Made by a program: the position numbers and the translations under genes. From contig NZ_AUHP01000013.1 of assembly GCF_000423245.1 (NCBI RefSeq), positions 1 to 64,000 on the forward strand: a stretch of 64,000 nt of DNA, written 5' to 3'. The first letter of the stretch is position 1, and each line of letters begins with the position of its first letter. Of this stretch, positions 1 through 9,502 are shown piece after piece. The notes below the pieces were generated by a model. That model saw only the letters and a program-made list of their open reading frames with translations. It was not told the origin of the DNA and ran no database searches. Origin of the DNA: Ligilactobacillus ceti DSM 22408. Its GTDB lineage: Bacteria > Bacillota > Bacilli > Lactobacillales > Lactobacillaceae.

Positions 1-1
1 A

Positions 2-1084
2 AAATATCCAAAAGAAGTTGGCGATATTGAAAAGACAGTTACAAGAACAATCAAATATAAATATGGTAAAGACACAGTCAAAGCTGATCAACAAGCAGCT
101 GACCCAGTGACACAACCAGTTAAATTTGACAGAACAGTAACAGTTGATAAAGTAACCGGCAAAGTTACGGAAACAACACCATGGAAAATCGCTAAAGGAT
201 CAATGGATAAAGTAACTTCACCAGCGATCGCTGGTTACACACCAGATCAAGCTGAAGTTGCCAAAGAAACACCAAAAGAAACAGATAAAGATCAAACAAT
301 TGAAGTTATCTACCATGCCGATGATCAAAAAGCGACAGTCACATATGTTGATGACACAACTGGTGAAACAATTAGTGTTGAAAACTTAACTGGTAAAACA
401 GGTACAACAAGTGATTACCGGACAAAAGCAACTATTGAAGCGCTTGAAAAGAAAGGTTATAAATTAATTTCTGATGATTATCCAGCAAATGGTGTAGTCT
501 TTGATAGTGATACAAACAAAGATCAACAATTTACTGTTCATTTGGAACACTTAACTAAAGTGGTCACACCAGATGATCCAGGTAACCCAGATGAACCAAT
601 TAATCCTGAAGATCCAAATGGTCCAAAATATCCAAAAGAAACAACTAAGGATCATTTAGTCCAAGAAATTAAACGGACAATTCGTTACCAATACGAAGAC
701 GGATCACAAGCTCAACCAGATGTTGTTCAAACAGCCACATACCATCGAACAATGACAATTGATCGTGTAACAGGTAAAGTAATTGCAACATCAGCTTGGG
801 TCTTAAAACAAGGTGATAATAATATCTTTAAAGCTGTTATCACACCTGAAATTGCAGGATACACACCAGATCGTAAACAAGTCGAACTTCTAGAAATTTC
901 AGCAACAACAAAATCACAAGTTATTGTTGTCACATATAAGAAGAATGCAGCACCTAAGAAAGTCTTACCAAAAACAGGTGATGCAGCTCATATGCAAGCT
1001 AAAGCCTTAGGTGGGATTTTAGTAGGTATGAGTTCATTAATGGGCTTAATGGGATTCTTAGAAAAACGACGTAAAACAGAATAA
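2..1084 (+). CDS. LPXTG-anchored MucBP-repeat surface adhesin (3' part)
   Basis: The reading frame is open at the left edge, so about 360 C-terminal residues of a larger protein are visible. It carries repeated MucBP-type modules: two units share the pattern YPKE..., a TIxYxYxDG strand, a T(V/I)DxVTGKV segment and AGYTPD, and a central module reads ATVTYVDDTTGE. The C-terminus has a sortase signal LPKTG, a hydrophobic stretch and a basic tail (EKRRKTE), which means covalent attachment to peptidoglycan. MucBP modules are known in lactobacilli from mucus-binding proteins; binding of mucin by this protein is inferred. The signal peptide lies outside the window. A strong terminator follows at 1117-1155. 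Confidence 0.9.
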   Translation, partial: KYPKEVGDIEKTVTRTIKYKYGKDTVKADQQAADPVTQPVKFDRTVTVDKVTGKVTETTPWKIAKGSMDKVTSPAIAGYTPDQAEVAKETPKETDKDQTIEVIYHADDQKATVTYVDDTTGETISVENLTGKTGTTSDYRTKATIEALEKKGYKLISDDYPANGVVFDSDTNKDQQFTVHLEHLTKVVTPDDPGNPDEPINPEDPNGPKYPKETTKDHLVQEIKRTIRYQYEDGSQAQPDVVQTATYHRTMTIDRVTGKVIATSAWVLKQGDNNIFKAVITPEIAGYTPDRKQVELLEISATTKSQVIVVTYKKNAAPKKVLPKTGDAAHMQAKALGGILVGMSSLMGLMGFLEKRRKTE

Positions 1085-1116
1085 TCAATTCTAAAATAAG
1101 ATGTAATTGATAATTG

Positions 1117-1155
1117 CCAGAGAGCTGACTGATAAAGCCAACTCTCTGGTTTTTT
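1117..1155 (+). terminator. Rho-independent terminator of the adhesin gene
   Basis: An 8-bp stem, CCAGAGAG at 1117-1124 with CTCTCTGG at 1142-1149, is followed by six T. It lies 32 bases after the adhesin stop codon. Confidence 0.85.
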
Positions 1156-1295
1156 ATTAATGTAAAAAGTTTTTAAATTGGCGTAAGAATGATATAATAA
1201 AGTGATTTTCTTTATTTTATAAAAAGTGTTAAAATGATAACTAAAAGATTAAATTAAAGAATTTAATAGATAAGTAATAGGAAGGAATTTATGAT

Positions 1296-3659
1296 ATGGC
1301 AAATTTCCTTAAACAATGGGTAGAGAGTGATAAACGTGAATTAAAACGTTTAGGACATATTGCAGATCGTGTTGAAGCACGTGCCGATGAAATGGCAGCT
1401 TTAACAGATGATGAATTAAAAGCTAAAACAACAGAATTTAAAGAACGTTACAAACAAGGTGAAACATTAGATCAATTATTACCAGAAGCTTTTGCGGTTT
1501 CGCGTGAAGCAGCTAAACGGATTTTAGGTTTATATCCATACCGTGTGCAAATTATCGGTGGGATTGTATTACATGAAGGTAACATCGCAGAAATGAGAAC
1601 TGGTGAAGGTAAAACTTTAACAGCTACAATGCCTGTATATTTGAATGCTATTTCAGGTGAAGGGGTACACGTTGTTACAGTTAATGAATATCTTTCTGAA
1701 CGTGATGCAACTGAAATGGGTGAACTTTATAATTGGTTAGGCTTAACAGTTGGGTTGAACGTTTCTAACAAAACACCAGAAGAAAAGCGTGAAGCTTATA
1801 ACTCTGATATTACGTATTCCACTAATAGTGAGTTAGGGTTTGATTATTTACGTGATAATATGGTTGTGTACCGTGAAGATATGGTACAAAGACCATTGAA
1901 TTTTGTTATTGTCGATGAAGTTGACTCCATCTTAATTGATGAAGCGCGGACACCGTTGATTATTTCTGGTCAAGCAACAGGAACAACAACTTTATATACA
2001 AGAACAGACCGATTTGCGAAAACTTTAGTTGAAGAAGATGATTATAAAGTTGATCTTGAATCAAAAACTATTTCTTTAACAGAAGAAGGTATTCGTAAAG
2101 GTGAAAAATATTTTGGATTAACAAACTTATATGATCCAGATAATATGGCATTAAACCACCACTTAGACAATGCTTTACGTGCTAACTATATTATGTTGCG
2201 TGATAAAGACTATGTGGTTAAAGAAGGCGAAGTATTAATCGTTGACCAATTTACTGGTCGTATTATGGATGGTCGTCGTTATTCCGATGGTTTACACCAA
2301 GCAATCGAAGCCAAAGAACATGTTGATATTGAAGAAGAAACAAAAACAATGGCCAATATCACATACCAAAACTTCTTCCGGATGTATAAGAAATTATCAG
2401 GTATGACAGGTACAGCCAAAACAGAAAAAGAAGAATTCCGTGAAATTTATAATATGGAAGTTATTTCCATTCCAACTAACCGTCCAATTTTACGTGATGA
2501 TCGCTCTGATGTTTTATATCCTACATTAGCAAGTAAATTTAATGCGGTTGTTGCTGATATTAAGCAACGTCATGAAAATGGACAACCAGTCTTAGTCGGT
2601 ACAGTAGCGGTTGAAACTTCTGAATTATTATCAGAATTATTAGATCAAGCTGGCGTACCACATGCTGTTTTAAATGCGAAAAACCATGCTCTTGAAGCTG
2701 AAATTATTATGAATGCTGGTCAACGTGGTGCTGTAACTATCGCAACAAATATGGCTGGTCGTGGTACTGATATTAAATTAGGACCTGGTGTGAAAGATTT
2801 AGGCGGTTTAGCTGTTATTGGTACAGAACGTCATGAATCTCGTCGTATTGATAATCAGTTACGTGGACGTGCTGGTCGTCAAGGTGATCCAGGTTTAACA
2901 CAATTTTATCTTTCTTTAGAAGATGATTTGATGTTACGTTTTGGTTCCGAACGAATTAAAGACTTCTTAGAAAAAATGAAAGTAGCTGCTGATGATGCAG
3001 TTATTCAATCTAACTTGATTACAAAACAAGTTGAATCAGCACAAAAACGTGTTGAAGGTAATAACTACGATACTCGTAAACAAGTTTTACAATATGATGA
3101 TGTTATGCGTGAACAACGTGAAATTATTTATGCACAACGTCAACAAGTTATTATGGAAGAAAACTCCTTGAAGCCAGTTATTATGCCGATTATTGAACGT
3201 ACAGTAGGTTATGTTGTGAAAACACATACTCAAGGCGAACAAGCCAACTGGGATTTACAAGGTATCTTAGATTATGCGATTGCTAATATGGTGAATGAAG
3301 ATAGTATTTCTTTAAGTGATTTAACTGGTAAATCAGCATCTGAAATTACTGATTACTTAATGGAACGTGCGCAAGCTAACTATGCCATGAAAGAAAAACA
3401 ACTCTATGATGCAAGTCAAATGTTAGAATTTGAAAAAGTAGTTATCTTACGTGTTGTTGATAATCTTTGGACAGAACATATCGATGAAATGGATCAATTA
3501 CGTCAATCGATTGGTTTACGTGGATATGGTCAGTTGAATCCACTCGTTGAATATCAAGCAGATGGTTTTAGAATGTTTAAACAAATGGTCGGAACAATCG
3601 AATCTGACATTACACGTTTATTCTTAAAAGCTGAAATTAGACAAAATATTAAACGCTAA
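1296..3659 (+). CDS. secA: Preprotein translocase ATPase SecA (short form)
   Basis: SecA is the motor ATPase that drives unfolded preproteins through SecYEG. The 787-residue protein shows Walker A MRTGEGKT at residues 100-107, the Walker B region [13 protein letters not shown], the [13 protein letters not shown] segment, and helicase motif [10 protein letters not shown], followed by the helical scaffold/wing region. It ends at IRQNIKR and lacks the usual C-terminal SEC-C zinc motif (CxCx8CH), as expected for lactobacillus SecA rather than enterococcal or bacillar SecA. The start at 1296 has AGGAAGG about 10 bases upstream; an out-of-frame ATG at 1291 is ignored. prfB follows, as in Bacillus and lactobacilli. 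The neighbouring LPXTG protein is probably a Sec substrate, but that is only positional. Confidence 0.97.
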   Translation: MANFLKQWVESDKRELKRLGHIADRVEARADEMAALTDDELKAKTTEFKERYKQGETLDQLLPEAFAVSREAAKRILGLYPYRVQIIGGIVLHEGNIAEMRTGEGKTLTATMPVYLNAISGEGVHVVTVNEYLSERDATEMGELYNWLGLTVGLNVSNKTPEEKREAYNSDITYSTNSELGFDYLRDNMVVYREDMVQRPLNFVIVDEVDSILIDEARTPLIISGQATGTTTLYTRTDRFAKTLVEEDDYKVDLESKTISLTEEGIRKGEKYFGLTNLYDPDNMALNHHLDNALRANYIMLRDKDYVVKEGEVLIVDQFTGRIMDGRRYSDGLHQAIEAKEHVDIEEETKTMANITYQNFFRMYKKLSGMTGTAKTEKEEFREIYNMEVISIPTNRPILRDDRSDVLYPTLASKFNAVVADIKQRHENGQPVLVGTVAVETSELLSELLDQAGVPHAVLNAKNHALEAEIIMNAGQRGAVTIATNMAGRGTDIKLGPGVKDLGGLAVIGTERHESRRIDNQLRGRAGRQGDPGLTQFYLSLEDDLMLRFGSERIKDFLEKMKVAADDAVIQSNLITKQVESAQKRVEGNNYDTRKQVLQYDDVMREQREIIYAQRQQVIMEENSLKPVIMPIIERTVGYVVKTHTQGEQANWDLQGILDYAIANMVNEDSISLSDLTGKSASEITDYLMERAQANYAMKEKQLYDASQMLEFEKVVILRVVDNLWTEHIDEMDQLRQSIGLRGYGQLNPLVEYQADGFRMFKQMVGTIESDITRLFLKAEIRQNIKR

Positions 3660-3669
3660 TAAAATTGAT

Positions 3670-3708
3670 AAGAGCTGCGGCATAAAGATGCTCCAGCTCT
3701 TATTTTTT
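3670..3708 (+). terminator. Terminator between secA and prfB
   Basis: An 8-bp stem, AAGAGCTG at 3670-3677 with CAGCTCTT at 3694-3701, is followed by a T-rich run ending at 3708. The run directly abuts the prfB ribosome binding site (GGAGG, 3709-3713). No clear promoter lies between this hairpin and prfB. Confidence 0.75.
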
Positions 3709-3720
3709 GGAGGAATATAA

Positions 3721-4834
3721 ATGGAAATTAGTGATTATCGCCGCGAATTAGCGGAAATGGAAACAAAAATAAATGATTTTAGGGGGTCTCTTTGACTTAG
3801 ATCAACTTCAAGAACAAATTGCTGAATATGAAGAAATGATGGCTGAACCTGAATTTTGGAATAATCAAGAAAAAGCAAAAAGTATTATTGCTGATAATAA
3901 TTTGTTAAAAGAAAAATACGATACATTTCATGAATTAGATGAAGCTGTAGCTGAACTAGAAATGTTATTAGAGTTGTTAAGTGAGGATCCTGAAGATTTA
4001 GAAACTCAAAGTGAAATTGCCGATAAATATTTGGCTACCAAAGAACAACTGCAAGAATATCAATTGAATTTATTGTTAAATGGTGAATATGACCATAATA
4101 ACGCCTTAATTGAAATTCATCCTGGTGCAGGTGGGACAGAATCCCAAGATTGGGGAGCAATGCTGTTTCGGATGTACACGCGGTGGGCAGAGCAACATAA
4201 TTTCACGGTGGAAATTCTTGATTATCAAGCTGGTGATGAAGCTGGAGTTAAAAGTGTTTATTTCTTAGTCAAAGGACACAATGCTTTTGGGTATTTACAA
4301 GGCGAAAAAGGCGTGCATCGTTTAGTTCGGATTTCACCTTTTGATTCAGCAGGACGAAGACATACGTCATTTACATCTATTAATGTAATGCCAGAATTAG
4401 ACGATTCAGTTGAGATTGAATTGAATCAAGATGATATTCAAATGGAAGTCTTCCGTGCTAGTGGTGCTGGTGGACAACATATTAATAAAACATCATCAGC
4501 TGTTCGCTTAACACACGTTCCGACCGGGATTGTGGTGTCTAGTCAGTCACAACGATCACAATTCCAAAATAGAGCAACTGCTGAAAGTATGTTACGTTCT
4601 AAATTGTATCAATTGGAAATGGAAGCTCAACAAAAAGAAAAAGAAAAAATTCAAGGTGAGCAATTAGATATTGGTTGGGGTTCACAAATTCGTTCATATG
4701 TTTTCCATCCTTATTCATTAGTGAAAGATCATCGGACTAATTGGGAAACCGGAAACGCTCAAGCTGTGATGGACGGTGCTTTGGATGATTTTATTAATGC
4801 TTACTTACAATGGAATTTACAAAATAAGTCATAA
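3721..4834 (+). CDS. prfB: Peptide chain release factor 2 with programmed +1 frameshift
   Basis: RF2 recognises UAA and UGA stop codons and triggers peptide release. Translation starts at ATG 3721 and runs 24 codons to CTT followed by an in-frame TGA at 3793-3795. The sequence AGGGGG TCT CTT TGA C is the classical autoregulatory shift site, with an internal Shine-Dalgarno-like AGGGGG. A +1 shift skips T3793 and continues with GAC at 3794, giving about 370 residues. The catalytic GGQ falls at residues 250-252 of the shifted product, and the RF2-type SPF tripeptide follows LVRI. Low RF2 allows the shift, so the protein controls its own synthesis; this mechanism is established for the family. 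The frame downstream of the shift has no plausible start of its own. Confidence 0.97.
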
Positions 4835-4938
4835 AAGCTTGAATTGCAATTAAAATGTAATATTTAACACGAAAAACGAACATAAAATGATGATATAATT
4901 AGAAATAGTCATAAAAAACTAAAAGGAGGCACCGAATC

Positions 4939-5634
4939 TTGATTGAATTTAAAAATGTTGTCAAACGTTATTCAGATGATGTTTGTGGTGCAAACCAATT
5001 AACCGTCAAAATTGAACAAGGTGAATTTGTATATATCGTTGGCCAAAGTGGTGCAGGTAAATCAACTTTTATCGAGTTGATGTATCGTGAAGAAAAAGCA
5101 ACTTCAGGTCATATTAAAATTAATAACTATGTTTTAGAAAATATTGCTGATAAAGATGTTCCTTATCTACGTCGTGAATTAGGAATTATTTTCCAAGATT
5201 ATAAATTATTACCACGTTTAACTGTTTTTGAAAATATTGCCTATGCAATGTATGTTATTGAAACAGAACCAGAAGAAGTTGAAAAACGTGTGACCGAACT
5301 CTTGGATATGGTTGGTTTAGCAGATAAACGTGATAACTTCCCAGATGAATTATCAGGTGGGGAACAACAACGTGTGTCAATTGCGCGTGCGATTGCTAAC
5401 AAACCTAAAATTGTTATTGCCGATGAACCGACAGGTAACTTGGATCCAGCAACTTCTGATGATATTATGAATATTTTAGAAGAAATTAATGCTGAAGGAA
5501 CAACAATTGTGATGGCAACACATAATAATCAAATTGTTGATGAATATAAGCATCGTGTTTTAGAAATTGCGGGCGGTAAAATAGTTCGTGATGAAGAAGG
5601 AGGAATCTATACTAATGAACAAGCAGACCTTTAA
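4939..5634 (+). CDS. ftsE: Cell division ABC transporter ATP-binding protein FtsE
   Basis: FtsE is the ATPase of the FtsEX complex, which in Gram-positives activates peptidoglycan hydrolases at the division site. The 231-residue protein has Walker A GQSGAGKST at residues 35-43, signature LSGGEQQR, Walker B IVIADEPTGNLD and H-loop ATHN, a full set of active motifs. It starts at TTG 4939 with AGGAGG nine bases upstream; no ATG fits. A TATAAT box lies at 4894-4899. The last 20 bases overlap the start of ftsX, suggesting coupled translation. Confidence 0.97.
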   Translation: MIEFKNVVKRYSDDVCGANQLTVKIEQGEFVYIVGQSGAGKSTFIELMYREEKATSGHIKINNYVLENIADKDVPYLRRELGIIFQDYKLLPRLTVFENIAYAMYVIETEPEEVEKRVTELLDMVGLADKRDNFPDELSGGEQQRVSIARAIANKPKIVIADEPTGNLDPATSDDIMNILEEINAEGTTIVMATHNNQIVDEYKHRVLEIAGGKIVRDEEGGIYTNEQADL

Positions 5635-6502
5635 ACGTCATCTTGTAGATAGTTTAACAAGTTTAAGACGTAATACATGGATGTCGGTTGCTGCGGTTGG
5701 TGCGGTTACGGTTACTTTGTTATTAGTTGGATTTTTACTATCTGTTTTAATGAATGTTAACAAAGTTGCTAGTGATATTGAAAATAATGTCCAAGTTCGC
5801 GTTATTATTGATCGTGGAACAAAAGAAAAAGGCATCAAACAAATTAAAAAATCACTGGAAAAAATTGATGGTGTTGAAAGTATCAAGTTTTCTAGTCGTA
5901 AACAAGAATTACACAATGTTGTAGGTGTTTACGGAAGTGAGTTCAAATTAATTAGTGGTGATCAAAACCCACTTTACGATGTGTATGTTGTGGATGCAAA
6001 AAATCCTGATAAAACCATCGAAGTGGCTAAGAAAGCTAAGAAAATCAAAAACGTTTATGATGCTAAATATGGTGGAACTTCAGCTAAGAAGCTCTTTAAG
6101 TTAGCTTCAAGTATTCAACATTGGGGAATCTTTATTAGTGTCTTACTCTTGTTCGTGGCAGTCTTCTTAATTGAAAATACGATTAAGATTACGATTATGT
6201 CACGGCAAAATGAAATTGAAATTATGCGTCTGGTAGGGGCAACAAATAGTTATATTCGTTGGCCATTTATCTTGGAAGGTGCTTGGACAGGTTTATTAGG
6301 AACAATTATTCCAATTTTCTTAACTGATTTTGGTTATAATATTGTTTACCGCGTAATGTCTAATTCCTTAAAAGGATCCGGTTATCAATTAGTTGCACCA
6401 CATGTTCTTTTATTCCAAATTGATTTATTATTAATCGTAATTGGAATCGGGATTGGTGCTTTAGGTGCTGGTGTTTCCATGCGTCGTTTCTTAAAAATTT
6501 AA
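5615..6502 (+). CDS. ftsX: Cell division protein FtsX
   Basis: FtsX is the membrane subunit of FtsEX and passes ATPase motion to extracellular hydrolases. The 295-residue protein has an N-terminal membrane segment near residues 25-50, a large extracellular domain, then three C-terminal membrane segments, the FtsX/MacB layout (SRQNEIEIMRLVGATN is the conserved cytoplasmic loop). The ATG at 5615 lies 11 bases after AGGAGG (5598-5603); a longer frame from 5588 would put its start before that ribosome site. It overlaps ftsE by 20 bases. A perfect long terminator follows. Confidence 0.95.
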   Translation: MNKQTFKRHLVDSLTSLRRNTWMSVAAVGAVTVTLLLVGFLLSVLMNVNKVASDIENNVQVRVIIDRGTKEKGIKQIKKSLEKIDGVESIKFSSRKQELHNVVGVYGSEFKLISGDQNPLYDVYVVDAKNPDKTIEVAKKAKKIKNVYDAKYGGTSAKKLFKLASSIQHWGIFISVLLLFVAVFLIENTIKITIMSRQNEIEIMRLVGATNSYIRWPFILEGAWTGLLGTIIPIFLTDFGYNIVYRVMSNSLKGSGYQLVAPHVLLFQIDLLLIVIGIGIGALGAGVSMRRFLKI

Positions 6503-6507
6503 ATTTC

Positions 6508-6547
6508 AAGCTAGTATTAAACAAGTGAGTTTAATGCTAGCTTTTTT
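6508..6547 (+). terminator. Terminator of ftsEX
   Basis: A 15-bp stem, 6508-6522 with 6529-6543 and one G-T wobble, is followed by a run of six T. Confidence 0.92.
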
Positions 6548-6593
6548 GTTTGCTTTAAAAGATTTAAGGAAAGCTTTTTTTATGCGAATATTT

Positions 6594-6622
6594 TTGTAAA
6601 GGTTTCTATAAATTGATATACT
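6594..6622 (+). promoter_or_regulatory. Predicted sigma-A promoter of the PDZ protein operon
   Basis: TTGTAA at 6594-6599, a 17-base spacer and TATACT at 6617-6622 lie 30 bases before the start codon at 6653. Confidence 0.65.
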
Positions 6623-6652
6623 GAAAATAAGACTTAAGGGAAGGGTTTTTAG

Positions 6653-7801
6653 ATGATGATAGGGCTTACGATATTAGAATTTGGATTAGGTTTAATCATG
6701 CTTTTTGGCGTTTATCAGCGTCGTTTAAAAGCAGAACGGAAATTTTTTAAATTTGCAGTGAATAATGATTTTTATGAAAGTCGTTATTTTATAAAAATTG
6801 CATTATTAGGCTGTTTAATTGGATCAGTGATTACGGGATTGCTCGGCTTAGGAGTTTATCCAGAGTGGATATTTTTATATGAAGTTTTAAGTATAGTGGC
6901 ATTACTATTTATTTCAGTCAGTGAGTGGAGCTTGTGGGCATTAGTATTGGCTAGTTTATTAACATTAATCACACATTGGTTTGATTTAAGTTGGTTACCA
7001 TATAGTTATCAATATTTAGTGCCAATCTTTAGCGGTCATTTTGTGACGGGGCTATTAGGGTTAACATTTTTGTATTATGTAGTGAAAAGTTTACTTTTGA
7101 AAAAAACTAACTTATTGAATTTAAGTCCACGCATTACTAAAGGGAAACGTGGTCGCCGTGTTGCATATTATCGTTGGCAAGAATTTACGGTAGTTCCGTT
7201 GTTAGTATTTGTACCTGGAGATTTAATTAATCACTTTACAAATTGGTGGCCTATCTTGAAATTACCCGGGACTGATTTAGGGATTTTTATTTTGCCTTTA
7301 TTTGTAGGTGGGTTATTAAAAATCAAAAAAGAATTTCCACAAGTGTTGTTGCATAAATATTATCAACATCAAACCAGAATGGCTTTACTAATGTTGATCG
7401 CAACTATTGTGAGTTATTTTATTCCACAAAAAATGCTGTTTGCTAGTTGTGTCTTTGGTGGTGTATTATTGTTAGAAATTTATGCATATATCAAGAATCA
7501 ACGTCAAGATCAAAAAGCAGCACGCTGGTTTGTAGAAACAAAACAAGGTGTACGTGTGATTGCGGTTAAGGCCGAGACACCAGCTGCGAAAATGGGCTTA
7601 CAACCCGGTGATACAATTATGACATGTAATAAAATTCCGGTTAATTCGGAAAATGAATTGTATGCAGCTTTACAAACTGATCCAGTGTATTGTCATTTAA
7701 AAGTCAGAACATATGCCGGTGATGATAAGATTACGGAGAGTGCTATTTTTGCCGATTCACCGCATGAAATTGGTTTATTATTATTCCGTGATGAAATGTA
7801 A
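6653..7801 (+). CDS. MinJ-like polytopic membrane protein with C-terminal PDZ domain
   Basis: The 382-residue protein has about eight hydrophobic membrane segments over residues 1-275, then a linker and a C-terminal PDZ domain (GVRVIAVKAETPAAKMGLQPGD). In Bacillus subtilis a protein of the same size and layout, MinJ, bridges DivIVA and MinD at division sites and its gene lies near ftsEX. The match in architecture and position suggests an equivalent scaffold role here, but no minCD or divIVA is in the window, so MinJ function is inferred. ATG codons at 6653 and 6656 could both serve. A good promoter precedes it, and the PspC gene follows 23 bases later. Confidence 0.75.
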   Translation: MMIGLTILEFGLGLIMLFGVYQRRLKAERKFFKFAVNNDFYESRYFIKIALLGCLIGSVITGLLGLGVYPEWIFLYEVLSIVALLFISVSEWSLWALVLASLLTLITHWFDLSWLPYSYQYLVPIFSGHFVTGLLGLTFLYYVVKSLLLKKTNLLNLSPRITKGKRGRRVAYYRWQEFTVVPLLVFVPGDLINHFTNWWPILKLPGTDLGIFILPLFVGGLLKIKKEFPQVLLHKYYQHQTRMALLMLIATIVSYFIPQKMLFASCVFGGVLLLEIYAYIKNQRQDQKAARWFVETKQGVRVIAVKAETPAAKMGLQPGDTIMTCNKIPVNSENELYAALQTDPVYCHLKVRTYAGDDKITESAIFADSPHEIGLLLFRDEM

Positions 7802-7824
7802 AATATTAAATTAGAGGTGATTAA

Positions 7825-8154
7825 ATGGCTCAGAAGAAAAAACTTATTCGACCTATTAAAGGAAGAATGTTATTAGGTGTCTGTGCTGGATTAGGACGTT
7901 ATTTTAAAATAGATCCTAAAATCATTCGGGTTGCTTGGTTAGTGTTATTATTACTTGGTTTCATTAGTCGACGCTTTTTCTTAATTCCAGTTTTGGCATA
8001 TTGTGTATTATTTGTGTTAATGCCAGCTGAAAAAATTAATTTACAAGATTATATGAAGTCATCATTTAGTGATTATCAAGAACAAGCAACACCAGAACAT
8101 GATGAGAGAACACGGAAAACATTAACCGATGTTCAAGAACGAGATTTAAAATAA
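7825..8154 (+). CDS. PspC-domain membrane protein
   Basis: The 109-residue protein has the PspC pattern: a basic N-terminus, GVCAGLGRYFKIDPKIIRVAWLV, a short hydrophobic span, and a second span LAYCVLFVLMPAE, followed by a charged tail of about 40 residues. PspC proteins take part in membrane-stress responses in enterobacteria; in Firmicutes their role is less clear. It sits between the PDZ protein and a small membrane protein, with spacings of 23 and 17 bases, and is probably co-transcribed with them. The ribosome site is AGAGGTGA. Confidence 0.88.
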   Translation: MAQKKKLIRPIKGRMLLGVCAGLGRYFKIDPKIIRVAWLVLLLLGFISRRFFLIPVLAYCVLFVLMPAEKINLQDYMKSSFSDYQEQATPEHDERTRKTLTDVQERDLK

Positions 8155-8171
8155 AAAGGAGTTTGATTTTA

Positions 8172-8516
8172 ATGGGATTTTTACAACGTGTAGTTTTAAA
8201 TAGTATTGTTTTTCTTGCGATGTCAGGATTTTTCCCGAATACATTATATGTAAATAGTTTCGCACTTGCTGTTTTGGCAGCTTTTGTTTTAGGGCTTTTG
8301 AATATGTTTGTGAAGCCGATTTTAGTAATTTTATCATTACCAATTACAATATTAACTTTGGGTGTGTTTTATCTCTTTATTAATGCCTTTATGTTGGAAT
8401 TAACAGCGAAATTGATGGGCAATGCCTTTCAATTGAATGGATTTAGTTCTGCATTGCTAGTGGCAGTTATCTTAAGTATCGTCAATACAATCATTACAAG
8501 TTATGTTGAAAAATAA
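8172..8516 (+). CDS. YvlD-like small membrane protein (phage holin family 4 superfamily)
   Basis: The 114-residue, very hydrophobic protein has four predicted membrane spans and the family pattern GLLNMFVKPILVILSLPITILTLG, with polar breaks between spans. Such proteins are commonly adjacent to PspC genes in Firmicutes and have no settled function; they are not phage holins despite the family name. The start at ATG 8172 has AAGGAG ten bases upstream; a TTG at 8163 is too close to that site. It is likely in one transcript from the PDZ protein through to hprK and lgt, since no terminator is visible between them. Confidence 0.85.
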   Translation: MGFLQRVVLNSIVFLAMSGFFPNTLYVNSFALAVLAAFVLGLLNMFVKPILVILSLPITILTLGVFYLFINAFMLELTAKLMGNAFQLNGFSSALLVAVILSIVNTIITSYVEK

Positions 8517-8547
8517 TTAAAAACAGTCATTTGAGAGGGAGATTGTC

Positions 8548-9480
8548 ATGAATCAAGTAAGTGTCGCAAAGTTAATTCAAGAGAATAATTTAACTGTTTA
8601 CACGGGCGAAGAATATATTAAAGAACGCTATATTACTACAAGTGATATTTCACGGCCAGGGTTAGAATTAACTGGTTATTTTGACTATTATCCAGCTGAA
8701 CGTGTTCAATTGTTAGGTATGACAGAAATTAGTTATATGGAGCAAATGGATCAAGCTAAGTTAACCGAATATGCAGATGTTTTATGTGGAACGATCACAC
8801 CTTGTTTTGTGGTGGCGCGTGCTTTAGAAATTCCCGAACAATTAAAAGATGCGGCTATGCGCCATCATATTCCGATTTTACGTTCGAAATTACCAACAAC
8901 ACGACTATTGGCTAAGATGACTGATTTTTTAGAATCGAGTTTAGCAGAACGAAAATCGATGCATGGTGTTTTAGTTGATATTTATGGTTTAGGTGTATTA
9001 ATTACTGGTAATTCAGGAATTGGTAAATCTGAAATTGGTTTAGATTTGATTAAACGGGGACACCGCTTAATCGCAGATGATCGTGTAGAAGTTTATCAAC
9101 AAGATGAACAAACAATTATGGGTGAAGCGCCTGCTATTTTACGTCACTTATTAGAAATTCGTGGTATTGGGATTATTAATGTGATGGATTTATTTGGTGT
9201 TAGTGCTGTTTTACAAAATACAACAATTGATTTAATTGTTAATTTAGAAGCTTGGGATAAGGATAAACAGTTTGATCGTTTAGGTACCGGAGAACAACTT
9301 GTCCAAATCTTTGATGTTGATTTACCAAAAATTGATATCCCAGTTAAAATTGGTCGGAATTTATCAATTATTATTGAAGTTGCTGCGATGAATTATCGGG
9401 CAAAAACAATGGGCTATGATGCAACAAAAGCCTTTGAACAAAATCTTTACAAGTTAATCGAACAAAATTCGAAACATTAA
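8548..9480 (+). CDS. hprK: HPr kinase/phosphorylase
   Basis: HprK phosphorylates HPr on Ser46 with ATP or PPi and removes the phosphate again, setting CcpA-dependent carbon catabolite control. The 310-residue protein has the N-terminal receiver-like domain and the C-terminal kinase core with catalytic His139 (MHGV), Walker A GNSGIGKS at residues 154-161, and the signature EIRGIGIINV. Its target HPr, with Ser46 intact, is encoded at 61690. lgt follows 22 bases later, the usual Firmicute arrangement. Confidence 0.97.
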   Translation: MNQVSVAKLIQENNLTVYTGEEYIKERYITTSDISRPGLELTGYFDYYPAERVQLLGMTEISYMEQMDQAKLTEYADVLCGTITPCFVVARALEIPEQLKDAAMRHHIPILRSKLPTTRLLAKMTDFLESSLAERKSMHGVLVDIYGLGVLITGNSGIGKSEIGLDLIKRGHRLIADDRVEVYQQDEQTIMGEAPAILRHLLEIRGIGIINVMDLFGVSAVLQNTTIDLIVNLEAWDKDKQFDRLGTGEQLVQIFDVDLPKIDIPVKIGRNLSIIIEVAAMNYRAKTMGYDATKAFEQNLYKLIEQNSKH

Positions 9481-9502
9481 AAAATAGAGGAGCGGTTTTT
9501 AA

